From positions 1-29,773 of IMG/VR virus record IMGVR_UViG_3300023174_000497: a DNA stretch of 29,773 nt. One strand, given 5' to 3'. Every line of letters begins with the position of its first letter. Positions within the stretch are counted from its first letter, which is position 1. Source of the DNA: a virus. Both the position numbers and the translations under genes were made by a program. Positions 6,801-13,508 of this stretch are shown piece by piece. The notes under the pieces were generated by a model. That model saw nothing but the letters and a program-made list of their open reading frames with translations, made no database searches and was not told the origin of the DNA.

Positions 6801-6829
6801 AAAAAAGGGGGCTTAGAGCCCCCTTTTTT
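6801..6829. terminator. Strong bidirectional intrinsic terminator after gene 23
   Basis: A perfect seven-base GC-rich stem (GGGGGCT, 6807-6813; AGCCCCC, 6817-6823) with a three-base loop is flanked by six A's on one side and six T's on the other, so it works as a Rho-independent terminator in both directions. It lies 20 bases after the gene 23 stop and is the clearest terminator in the window, isolating the very highly expressed capsid gene. Confidence 0.92.
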
Positions 6830-6848
6830 GGTTTATTTGGAGTTTATA

Positions 6849-8132
6849 TTAAGCTCCAACATCAGTAACCTTGATCTTACGGTAGTAAACGTTGGTGTTA
6901 GCAACGAGCGAACCGTCAGAATCTCCGTTAAGATTCGAGAAAGGATTTGCAACCATTCCGTAACGGGTTTTGAAACCTATCTTCGGCTGGAAGCTGTCCT
7001 GTCCAACTGCACGAACCATCTGGAGTGGAACGTATGGGCAGTAGAACAATCCCGCATCATACTGATTTGATCCCTTAAATCCTACAACCACAAAGTTTGC
7101 ACCAAGTGGAGCGTATGGATCAACGTAAACCTTGAAACGTCCGTTAAGAACGCCAACAAAGGTGTTTCCAGTATCGTCAACATTAAGGTTATCCTTAAGG
7201 TTTGTTCCGATATCAAGAAGTCCTGCAACAGAAAGCTGACTAGCAGTGTCGCTATCGCAGATGATGAAATTACCACGACCACGACGTGTCTGCTTGGCAA
7301 TCGCATTTGCTTCCTTCTCGATCTGGAGCATAAGCCCCTTAATGCGTTCTACTGACCAGCGACCGTCTCCATCACGTTGAAGGTCGAAAGTACCAGCAAC
7401 TGAAGTATTATCAGCTCCTGTTACTGCTGTGTTGTAGATAGTGCGAACAACTTCACGATTGATCTCTGCAAGAATCTCTGAAGAGAGAATATTTGCAAGC
7501 TCAGTCTCAGCATCAAGACCATGAACAGCACGAAGGTCTTGAGCAAGCTCCATCGTGTATTCAGCCTTGAGAGCACGAGTCTTAGCAGTTACAGTCACCT
7601 TGTCGATGCTGAATGCCATCTCTGCAAACTGTCCATCGGCTGGCTGCGCAGTTCCACCAAGCTTCTCGCCTGTGGCTGTTGTGCGACCAGTACCATGAGT
7701 TGCAGAAAATGGATCTGCTGGGTCCATAGCTTCGTGAGTTCCTGTACCCGAATGAGCTGTATCAGCCTCACGGAAAAGGGCCTCATCTCCACCCTGACTA
7801 GAGTATTTACTCTTCATAGCAAAGATAAGTCCTGTAGGAGCCTTGAGGGGCTGAACACCACAGATATCGAATGCCATGAGGTTTGGAAGAGCACGACGGA
7901 TAAGAGAAATCAATACTGGGTCATAACCCTTAAGATTTGCATTTCCGTTTGGAAATCCGGCAGCAGAGTTTGCAGGACCAGCCTCAGTAAGAATCTGCTT
8001 CTTAGCCTCAGCTTCTTGGTTCTCAAGAAGTACAGTAAGAACAGCTCTCTTATGAGTATCTTTTACCTCGGGCAACTCAGGATGATTAAGAACTTTTTCC
8101 CATTTCTTTTGAAGTTCATCAGTGAGATACAT
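6849..8132 (-). CDS. 23: Major capsid protein gp23
   Basis: This is the 427-residue precursor of the T4-type hexameric shell protein (HK97-like fold). Diagnostic stretches include LISLIRRALPNLMAFDICGVQPL near residue 75, the GEKLGGTAQPA region, the E-loop/P-domain run with YTMELAQDLRAVHGLDAE, and the C-terminal YDAGLFYCPYVPLQ and GFKTRYGMVANPF. Residues 48-52 read LTEAG and match the gp21 protease site (hydrophobic-x-Glu, then Ala), so the first 50 residues are probably removed during head maturation. The ATG follows AAGGAG. A GATAAATA late box lies about 46 bases upstream and a strong terminator follows. No gp24 vertex paralogue is adjacent, unlike coliphage T4. Confidence 0.97.
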   Translation of the reverse strand: MYLTDELQKKWEKVLNHPELPEVKDTHKRAVLTVLLENQEAEAKKQILTEAGPANSAAGFPNGNANLKGYDPVLISLIRRALPNLMAFDICGVQPLKAPTGLIFAMKSKYSSQGGDEALFREADTAHSGTGTHEAMDPADPFSATHGTGRTTATGEKLGGTAQPADGQFAEMAFSIDKVTVTAKTRALKAEYTMELAQDLRAVHGLDAETELANILSSEILAEINREVVRTIYNTAVTGADNTSVAGTFDLQRDGDGRWSVERIKGLMLQIEKEANAIAKQTRRGRGNFIICDSDTASQLSVAGLLDIGTNLKDNLNVDDTGNTFVGVLNGRFKVYVDPYAPLGANFVVVGFKGSNQYDAGLFYCPYVPLQMVRAVGQDSFQPKIGFKTRYGMVANPFSNLNGDSDGSLVANTNVYYRKIKVTDVGA

Positions 8133-8177
8133 TTGTTTCTCCTTATTAATTAAATTTGGAACTTTATCCCTAAAAAC

Positions 8178-8185
8178 TATTTATC
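8178..8185 (-). promoter_or_regulatory. Late promoter box upstream of gene 23 (GATAAATA)
   Basis: The minus strand reads GATAAATA about 46 bases before the gene 23 ATG, in the 57-base gap after gene 22. It matches seven of eight bases of the T4 late box. Confidence 0.6.
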
Positions 8186-8189
8186 AATA

Positions 8190-9371
8190 TTATCTTTTCA
8201 CCATTCTCGAAATGGCTTCAGCATAAACATCAACCTCAGTCATAGACTGTGCTGTATCCTCATGCGCAATGCCACCCTCAATCAATAAAGAAGCGTCCAA
8301 ATCACCAGAGCATTTAGGGTTTTTTGGAAAATATGTTTCCTTTATAACCTTGAGCTTCTGGCTGAAAGTTTCTACAGAGTCGAAAGACACTCCTTCACAG
8401 AGTTCCTTAAACTTTGCTGTATCACTAACAGTCAATCCTTCAGTATGCTTCTTAACAAGTGCGTCTTTCTTAAGTTGGATATTTTCTTTACGAATCTCTA
8501 CGCTCTTAGCAAGTTCTTCGTTAAGATCCTTCTCAAGTTTAGCAATCGTAGACTCCTGCAAAGCAAGCACATCGGCTTTCTCGGCTGGAACTTCCACATA
8601 GTGACTTTCGAAAAGACCTTTCAAACCAACAATAAACTTTTCAGTTATTTCTGATCTGAGAGAGCCTTCTATAGCCACCTCATTTTCTTTCATCCACTCT
8701 TCGACAACATAATCAAGATAACCATCCACTTTGTCGATGAGAGTTTCTGAAATTTCTGATGTGTTTTCTGTAAGCTTTTTATTGTAGGTTTCTACAAGCT
8801 TCTTGGTGTGAAGATTAACTCTCTTTTTAGCTGTGCGTTTTACAGCAGCTTCAAAAATAGTAGCAATCTTTTCTTTAAATGCTTCTGGAAGGTTTTCCTC
8901 AGAAGTAAGGGCATTTACGCTTTCTTTCATGTCCTCTTCTTCTTCGTCAGACAACTTATCTTCCTCTTCTGCGGTGAGTGAAATGTCTGCCTCAGACATC
9001 TCTTTCTTCTCATCCTTCTTGTCTTCTTTCTCTTCGTCAGAGTGAGAGCTTTCAGACATTTCCATGTCGTCTTCGTCAGCCTCTTTCTCATCTTCTTCTT
9101 TAAGCTTATCTGGAATTTGTGCAGCAGCATCAGATGGATGTACTGGAAGATCAGCAGCAGCGTCTTCAGCAACTGCTTCAGTCTCTTCATGAGCTGCTTT
9201 CTTAGCAACAACTCCAGCCTTAGTACCATCTACTTCTGGTTTTACTGGACGTGCTCCGGTCTTTCCGGCAAGAGTATCTGGAAGCTCTGCTGATGCATCA
9301 GATGGATGCGTCGGAAGTGCAGCAGAATGATCTTCTCGAATGTTCTTCAAAAGTTTTTTTGTCGTTGACAT
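8190..9371 (-). CDS. 22: Prohead core scaffolding protein gp22
   Basis: This 393-residue acidic, coiled-coil-rich protein sits directly upstream of gene 23. The gp22-like core is around residues 160-300, with a helical EAFKEKIATIFEAAVK segment, KVDGYLDYVVEEWMKEN, and FIVGLKGLFESHYV, which recur in gp22 proteins of this superfamily. The first 150 residues form an extra, low-complexity acidic region (runs such as DEEEEDM), longer than in the 269-residue T4 protein. It includes a repeated element, LPTHPSDASAELPD near residue 19 and LPVHPSDAAAQIPD near 75. The scaffold core is degraded by gp21 during maturation. A TATAAATA box lies about 45 bases upstream. Confidence 0.9.
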   Translation of the reverse strand: MSTTKKLLKNIREDHSAALPTHPSDASAELPDTLAGKTGARPVKPEVDGTKAGVVAKKAAHEETEAVAEDAAADLPVHPSDAAAQIPDKLKEEDEKEADEDDMEMSESSHSDEEKEDKKDEKKEMSEADISLTAEEEDKLSDEEEEDMKESVNALTSEENLPEAFKEKIATIFEAAVKRTAKKRVNLHTKKLVETYNKKLTENTSEISETLIDKVDGYLDYVVEEWMKENEVAIEGSLRSEITEKFIVGLKGLFESHYVEVPAEKADVLALQESTIAKLEKDLNEELAKSVEIRKENIQLKKDALVKKHTEGLTVSDTAKFKELCEGVSFDSVETFSQKLKVIKETYFPKNPKCSGDLDASLLIEGGIAHEDTAQSMTEVDVYAEAISRMVKR

Positions 9372-9415
9372 TGTATAACGCTCCGAAAAATTAAAAATTC
9401 AACATAACGTAAATT

Positions 9416-9423
9416 TATTTATA
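9416..9423 (-). promoter_or_regulatory. Late promoter box upstream of gene 22 (TATAAATA)
   Basis: A perfect T4-type TATAAATA on the minus strand, 45 bases upstream of the gene 22 start, in the gap after the 115-residue ORF. Confidence 0.75.
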
Positions 9424-9434
9424 TTTTTTTTATC

Positions 9435-9782
9435 TTACCGTTCTTGGACCCTAATATATAGCTCTTCTTCCAACTTTGCCCCATTATCAAAAGTAACCCT
9501 TACAGTCACCTGATAGTCATATCCAGAAATCCCACCTTTAACCTGAACCCTAACTTTACAGTTATTTGGTGCAAGAATTTGTGGGGTAGAAGAATCCAAA
9601 AACTCACTTGTTGCATCTTCTGGGCTATCTGGGCTAGTTCTTTTCCACTTTTTGGCCAAAGCTACAGATGCAACAATCTCTTTGGCTCCTCGTGGAAGAA
9701 CGGTCAAAGATCCAAAATTCACATCTATGGGCAACTGCTCAAACGGCTGTTTGGTATAGGTGTTTCTAAGATCATTGACCAT
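9435..9782 (-). CDS. Phage fibre-tail adaptor-like protein
   Basis: This 115-residue beta-rich protein resembles small phage adaptor proteins. It has an N-terminal Leu-Pro/Gly strand region (SLTVLPRGAKEIVASVAL), a central STPQILAPNN strand, and a C-terminal GGISGYDYQVTVRVTFDNG hairpin ending in ELYIRVQER. The combination of a G-x-x-G-x-D-Y-x-V-T-x-R-V-T hairpin and a terminal I-R-V-x-E-R is what I remember from the family annotated as phage fibre-tail adaptor proteins in podo- and siphophages. Here it lies between head genes 21 and 22, paired with the next ORF, so it may build a head or neck appendage instead. The family call is from memory of the pattern. Confidence 0.7.
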   Translation of the reverse strand: MVNDLRNTYTKQPFEQLPIDVNFGSLTVLPRGAKEIVASVALAKKWKRTSPDSPEDATSEFLDSSTPQILAPNNCKVRVQVKGGISGYDYQVTVRVTFDNGAKLEEELYIRVQER

Positions 9783-9791
9783 AATTTTGGA

Positions 9792-10199
9792 TTACAGCTT
9801 AAATATTTTATTTGCGCCGTTGTCCCATTGTACTGTTGTGCTTGCTCCATTTCCTGTAAATGGGAGTCCAGCAGCAGTATCAATATAAGCAACCAATTTT
9901 GAGGATGCTTCATCCAAATTTTCTTGATATACAACAAGGGCCTTTACAACTCTTCCGTTTTGAACAACGTCAAAAGTCACGTCAGTTGCATCAGCAACTC
10001 CAGCACTTGTGGTTTTATTGGTCAAATCTGTGGATTTAACAATTTGGGAACTTAGGGGAATATCAGTAAGAAACTCGTCAGAGGCCAAATCAACCTCATA
10101 TGAATCATCTACAAGAACCACTCGAATGGTGTCGTCAGACCAAGAGAGGCTTCCTTTCAGGAATGCTTCTCTAGCCTTATCATATAATCCATTTGCCAT
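9792..10199 (-). CDS. Phage structural protein of the 'MANGLYDKAREAFL' family
   Basis: This 135-residue protein begins MANGLYDKAREAFLKG, continues with a SWSDDTIRVVLVDDS strand, and ends in a WDNGANKIFKL tail. Short proteins with this opening are common in phage genomes beside fibre-adaptor genes. Their function is not established, but they are probably virion components. It precedes the adaptor-like ORF by nine bases and has its own TATAAATA box about 60 bases upstream, so the two form a small late unit inside the head gene cluster. The start ATG is preceded by a weak AGGCAT sequence. Confidence 0.78.
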   Translation of the reverse strand: MANGLYDKAREAFLKGSLSWSDDTIRVVLVDDSYEVDLASDEFLTDIPLSSQIVKSTDLTNKTTSAGVADATDVTFDVVQNGRVVKALVVYQENLDEASSKLVAYIDTAAGLPFTGNGASTTVQWDNGANKIFKL

Positions 10200-10258
10200 A
10201 TGCCTATTCCTAAAAAATACACAATACTAAAAATCAAAACAATCATCAGCTAGTATTT

Positions 10259-10266
10259 TATTTATA
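10259..10266 (-). promoter_or_regulatory. Late promoter box upstream of the two inserted virion genes (TATAAATA)
   Basis: A perfect TATAAATA on the minus strand in the gap between gene 21 and the 135-residue ORF, about 60 bases before its start codon. Confidence 0.72.
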
Positions 10267-10278
10267 CCAGACAAAAAA

Positions 10279-10938
10279 TTACTTATTTTCTAGCTTTCTT
10301 AAAAATGCCTCAAAAGCTTCTACGGTAACTTTCTTGAGGTCTTTTTGGTGAGCTTTAAGTATGGTTTTCTTAATAGATTCAACATCTTTCTCACGAAGGA
10401 TGCCATTTTGCCAAACCCACTCCTTACCTTCCATAATTCCATTTACAAAAGCATCTGGAGCAGACGGGTCAGCCACAATATCTGCTGCGGTGGCAAGATA
10501 AAAGTCATCCTGTACAACTTGTACATCAATACCTTCAGTTCGAATAGAACCCATACCACGAGACGAAACGCCCAGACGGGCACCCTCGTCAATAAGTGCT
10601 TTAACAATGTTTCCATTTGGTGTACTTAAAATTTTGGCTTTCCCATAAAAGTTGGTGCCATCCATACGAAGCTCAGTTATCATGTGAGATACCCGATCAA
10701 GATTAATTGTGGGTCCATCAGGATGACCTAATTCCCCAAACGCACGATTCTTTTCCACATATTCGGTCCTGTACCTTTCAATTTCACGATTGAGCATTTC
10801 TTGTGGGTACATACGACCATTCCGATTTTTAATCTCGGCTTGCATAAAAACGCCTTGGATGTGATAACTTTTTGGTTCGTTATCAACACCCTCTTTAATA
10901 ATTTTGATTTCTTCGGTGACTTCGCAAATCAGTTTCAT
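10279..10938 (-). CDS. 21: Prohead core protease gp21
   Basis: This 219-residue serine protease is of the T4 gp21/herpesvirus-assemblin type (T4 gp21 is 212). It has the catalytic His in FGELGHPDG (residue 72) and the catalytic Ser in LGVSSRGMG (residue 125 or 126). The early NRNGRMYP and the later DIVADPSAPDAFVNG segments are also typical of this protease family. It digests scaffold gp22 and trims capsid gp23 at hydrophobic-x-Glu sites; such a site is visible in the gp23 encoded here. The start lies two bases after the stop of the 59-codon gene upstream, so the pair is coupled. The order 20 - small gene - 21 is that of T4. Confidence 0.95.
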   Translation of the reverse strand: MKLICEVTEEIKIIKEGVDNEPKSYHIQGVFMQAEIKNRNGRMYPQEMLNREIERYRTEYVEKNRAFGELGHPDGPTINLDRVSHMITELRMDGTNFYGKAKILSTPNGNIVKALIDEGARLGVSSRGMGSIRTEGIDVQVVQDDFYLATAADIVADPSAPDAFVNGIMEGKEWVWQNGILREKDVESIKKTILKAHQKDLKKVTVEAFEAFLRKLENK

Positions 10939-10940
10939 AT

Positions 10941-11120
10941 CTACTCTTTCTTAGTTGGAATGTTGGAAAAAAATGTCCTAGAAACTTCCTTTTCTTTTTC
11001 AACAAGGCGTCCACGCACTTTAGCTAGGATAGCCTCCTTAACAGAATCACGAACCACCTTAGCATCTCCAGACCGGATAGCCATAATTGCATTTTTAAGA
11101 ATGTCTCTAACGTTTGACAT
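10941..11120 (-). CDS. Small (59-residue) head-core protein candidate between genes 20 and 21
   Basis: This short gene encodes a basic, helical protein beginning MSNVRDILKNAIMAIRSGDAK and ending FFSNIPTKKE. A clear GGAG ribosome-binding site lies upstream of the ATG at 11118-11120, and a late box (ACTAAATA) sits just before that. In T4, genes 67 and 68, which encode prohead core proteins, occupy the interval between genes 20 and 21, so a core role is likely by position. The sequence is too short and diverged for me to claim homology to gp67 or gp68. The stop lies two bases before the gp21 ATG. Confidence 0.82.
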   Translation of the reverse strand: MSNVRDILKNAIMAIRSGDAKVVRDSVKEAILAKVRGRLVEKEKEVSRTFFSNIPTKKE

Positions 11121-11143
11121 AGTTATCTCCTATTAATCAAAAT

Positions 11144-11151
11144 TATTTAGT
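11144..11151 (-). promoter_or_regulatory. Late promoter box overlapping the gene 20 stop (ACTAAATA)
   Basis: ACTAAATA on the minus strand contains the TAA stop codon of gene 20 (11147-11149). It sits 24 bases before the ATG of the 59-codon gene, ahead of its GGAG site. Confidence 0.5.
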
Positions 11152-12790
11152 TATATTTGGAATTTTCACCCTCATCCCCATCCGCATCCTCTTCTTTGGA
11201 TTTGCTTTTCTTTTTGGATTTTTCATTAGACCTTTCAGGGGTATTTTTGGATGCAGAATCCAAATTTGGATCTTCAGGTGGCATTGTAAGGGCAAGTTTT
11301 GCTTGCTCCTCTTCAATCTCCCTATCAATCTGCTCTTGCTCATCCATAGTTTGCTTGAGGATGTTCTCACGAATCCACTTAACAGAGTAATATCTGTTTG
11401 TGTATGGGTCGAGGCTAGAAAGGATGTCGAGTCTGTTTTTAATAATCTCGGCATTCTTAAGCTCGGCATAATGATTGTCATTATTAAATTCGTAACGAAC
11501 ATGCTCCTTGATAGTATCCCACTCATCTGCACTGATGATGTTCTTCAGAATAAGTTGCTTCTTCAACAACTCATCAAACAAGTGTGCAAATCTAATTCGA
11601 ATACGACCAATAAACTTTGAGAACTTAACTTCATCTCGGGTAATCTCAGCAGATCTTCCTAATTGAAAGCTCGTCTGAGAATCAAGACGAGAAATTGGAA
11701 CGTTAAGTGCTCTGTAGACTTTCTTCTGGAAATATTCTACGTCAGACATTTCGCCGAGGTTTTCACCACCAGGAAGTGTTTCAATAGAAGTTCCTTGAGA
11801 ACCTTCTCGTCTAGGAAGCCAATAGTCTTCCAACATAGACATAAATCGTTTTTCATCTTTCATCTCACCAGTTTCAATGTTGTATTGAAGCTTGTTTCGA
11901 TGCCTTTGCATTACAGTGCGCAAGTAGTCGTCAGCCTTTGACTTAGGAAGATTTCCCACATCCACGTAGAAAATTCTTCGTTCAGGAGCACGGGCAATAC
12001 GATATATTACCATCGCATCTTCCATCATTTTAAGCTGATTTATGGGCTTAATTGCTTTGTGTAAATGGGACAATACAGAAGCTGAGTATTTGTCTACAAT
12101 ACCAGAATGGACATAGCAGACACAATCTTCTTGAATTTTCACACCACCAACTGAACCAAGATGGTTGTATGATGTGGTGTTGTTGTAAGAAATACCCCTC
12201 GTGTTGTACATGTAATACTCATCTATTACACGCACTAAATCGGCACCAGTAGCCTCGTCTGGTGTTCGCTCTACCTCTCTTATTTTTCTAATTTGTCTAG
12301 GATCAATGTAGCGAAGTTCTTTGATTCCATCTTTTGGTCGTTTTGGATCGATGATAATGTGAAAAAAAAGCCTACCATCTATGTACCACTTCTTAGCAAT
12401 CTCGTATGCTTGATTCCCCCAATCTAATAGAGAGATGACTGTATCATACTCATCTTGGATTGCTTTTTTGACAGATGTTGGGAGCTTTGATGCCGCAAGG
12501 TTTAGTTTGATTGGAGAGTTTTCACCATCAACTACAATCATTTCATTAATGATGTCGTCAATAGCAAAGTCCACTTCTGGCAAGAGGGACATTTCTCTGT
12601 AACGAGTTACTAGCTCAAATTCATTTTTTACAGTCGCATCAAAATCAATATATGCGCCGTATGACCCAGCAACGCCTTCTACAGTTACTGCGCCGTCTTC
12701 GTTATCTGGTAATACAAATGACTGAGCGTTCTTTTGTTCTAGCTCTTTTTTAGACTTCTTAAAAGTCCAGCCAAAGAAATTAAATTCCAT
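11147..12790 (-). CDS. 20: Portal vertex protein gp20
   Basis: This is a portal protein of about 547 residues (T4 gp20 is 524). The N-terminal MEFNFFGW, the PEVDFAIDDIINEMIV segment, the GRLFFHIIIDPKRPKDGI strand pair, the LKMMEDAMVIYRIARAPERRIFYVDVGNLPK core and the LGRSAEITRDEVKFSKFIGRIR region are characteristic of T4-type portals. The dodecameric portal starts prohead assembly, anchors the terminase motor (gene 17, upstream here) and later joins the neck (genes 13 and 14). The C-terminal 50 residues are a charged, disordered tail. I chose the ATG at 12788-12790 because AGGTG lies five bases upstream; a GTG two codons earlier is less likely. A TATAAATA box lies 47 bases upstream. Confidence 0.96.
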   Translation of the reverse strand: MEFNFFGWTFKKSKKELEQKNAQSFVLPDNEDGAVTVEGVAGSYGAYIDFDATVKNEFELVTRYREMSLLPEVDFAIDDIINEMIVVDGENSPIKLNLAASKLPTSVKKAIQDEYDTVISLLDWGNQAYEIAKKWYIDGRLFFHIIIDPKRPKDGIKELRYIDPRQIRKIREVERTPDEATGADLVRVIDEYYMYNTRGISYNNTTSYNHLGSVGGVKIQEDCVCYVHSGIVDKYSASVLSHLHKAIKPINQLKMMEDAMVIYRIARAPERRIFYVDVGNLPKSKADDYLRTVMQRHRNKLQYNIETGEMKDEKRFMSMLEDYWLPRREGSQGTSIETLPGGENLGEMSDVEYFQKKVYRALNVPISRLDSQTSFQLGRSAEITRDEVKFSKFIGRIRIRFAHLFDELLKKQLILKNIISADEWDTIKEHVRYEFNNDNHYAELKNAEIIKNRLDILSSLDPYTNRYYSVKWIRENILKQTMDEQEQIDREIEEEQAKLALTMPPEDPNLDSASKNTPERSNEKSKKKSKSKEEDADGDEGENSKYN

Positions 12791-12836
12791 TATCACCTCG
12801 TAATAGTATAAATGCCAACCTAATCAACATTTATAC

Positions 12837-12844
12837 TATTTATA
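12837..12844 (-). promoter_or_regulatory. Late promoter box upstream of gene 20 (TATAAATA)
   Basis: A perfect TATAAATA on the minus strand, in the 65-base gap between genes 19 and 20, 47 bases before the portal ATG. Confidence 0.75.
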
Positions 12845-12855
12845 GAGGTTAATTA

Positions 12856-13479
12856 TTAAGTATTTTTGTTACCTTCTGGATCTGATACGTCACCGTTAGT
12901 TTCAACTTCCCAGTAATCGTATTCCAAAGTAACGTCAAAAGTTTCAATCTTATCAGTGTCTTCCCAAGCAAGCTTGATTTCACTGATTTCAGTTGGGAAC
13001 ACATTTACAAAGTGATATACACGAATTGCTTGCTCAACTGGACCTTTGCTGTAGTGTTTTACACGAGCTGAGGTCTGATATGATTGTGGTCCGGCATTTG
13101 CACCAGAATTTCTAACGTTTGTTGCATGGCCGTTAATTGAAGCCATCCAATGCTCAAACGCCTTACGGATCAAGAAATCCTCGTCATTCAAAATGGTGAT
13201 ACGCCAAGGCTCATCAAAGCTACGATTTCCAGCAACCTTCACCTTTCTACCGAAGTAAGGTACTGTAATCATTCCTAATTTGCTTGCTGGAATGCTTGCT
13301 GCGTTACAGAGGAATGAAATCTTATCATTAACTCCAGCACCAGCAAGTCCCTGACCATCAACACCGTTGTTGGCCCCATCAATAATATTAGACGGAAGAC
13401 CCATCTCTACTTGGAAGAGAGATGGGCGAGCGCCACCATAAACCAATTTGTTCTTAAAGTCTTGAATTTTAAAAGGCAT
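12856..13479 (-). CDS. 19: Tail tube protein gp19
   Basis: This 207-residue protein directly follows the sheath gene, as in T4 (gp19 163 residues). It has the gp19 pattern: a FQVEMGLP-like strand, SFLCNAASIPASKLG, a VPYFGRKVKVAGNRSFD strand, WRITILNDEDFLIRKAFEHWM, and a C-terminal YDYWEVE strand. Copies of gp19 stack as hexameric rings to form the inner tube inside the contractile sheath. The extra length is mostly in the glycine/asparagine-rich loop near residues 32-52 and in the C-terminal tail. GGAG precedes the ATG, and an ACTAAATA box overlaps the end of gene 18 just upstream. Confidence 0.92.
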   Translation of the reverse strand: MPFKIQDFKNKLVYGGARPSLFQVEMGLPSNIIDGANNGVDGQGLAGAGVNDKISFLCNAASIPASKLGMITVPYFGRKVKVAGNRSFDEPWRITILNDEDFLIRKAFEHWMASINGHATNVRNSGANAGPQSYQTSARVKHYSKGPVEQAIRVYHFVNVFPTEISEIKLAWEDTDKIETFDVTLEYDYWEVETNGDVSDPEGNKNT

Positions 13480-13500
13480 ACTTTAATCTCCGTTTAAGCT

Positions 13501-13508
13501 TATTTAGT
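13501..13508 (-). promoter_or_regulatory. Late promoter box at the gene 18 stop (ACTAAATA)
   Basis: ACTAAATA on the minus strand begins in the last base of the gene 18 TAA stop and lies 22 bases before the gene 19 ATG, with a GGAG site between. Confidence 0.5.

Noticed and set aside
7521-8153. 210-codon open frame on the plus strand opposite gene 23
   Set aside because: It is antisense to a certain capsid gene, has no recognisable domain or promoter, and its composition is that of a shadow frame.
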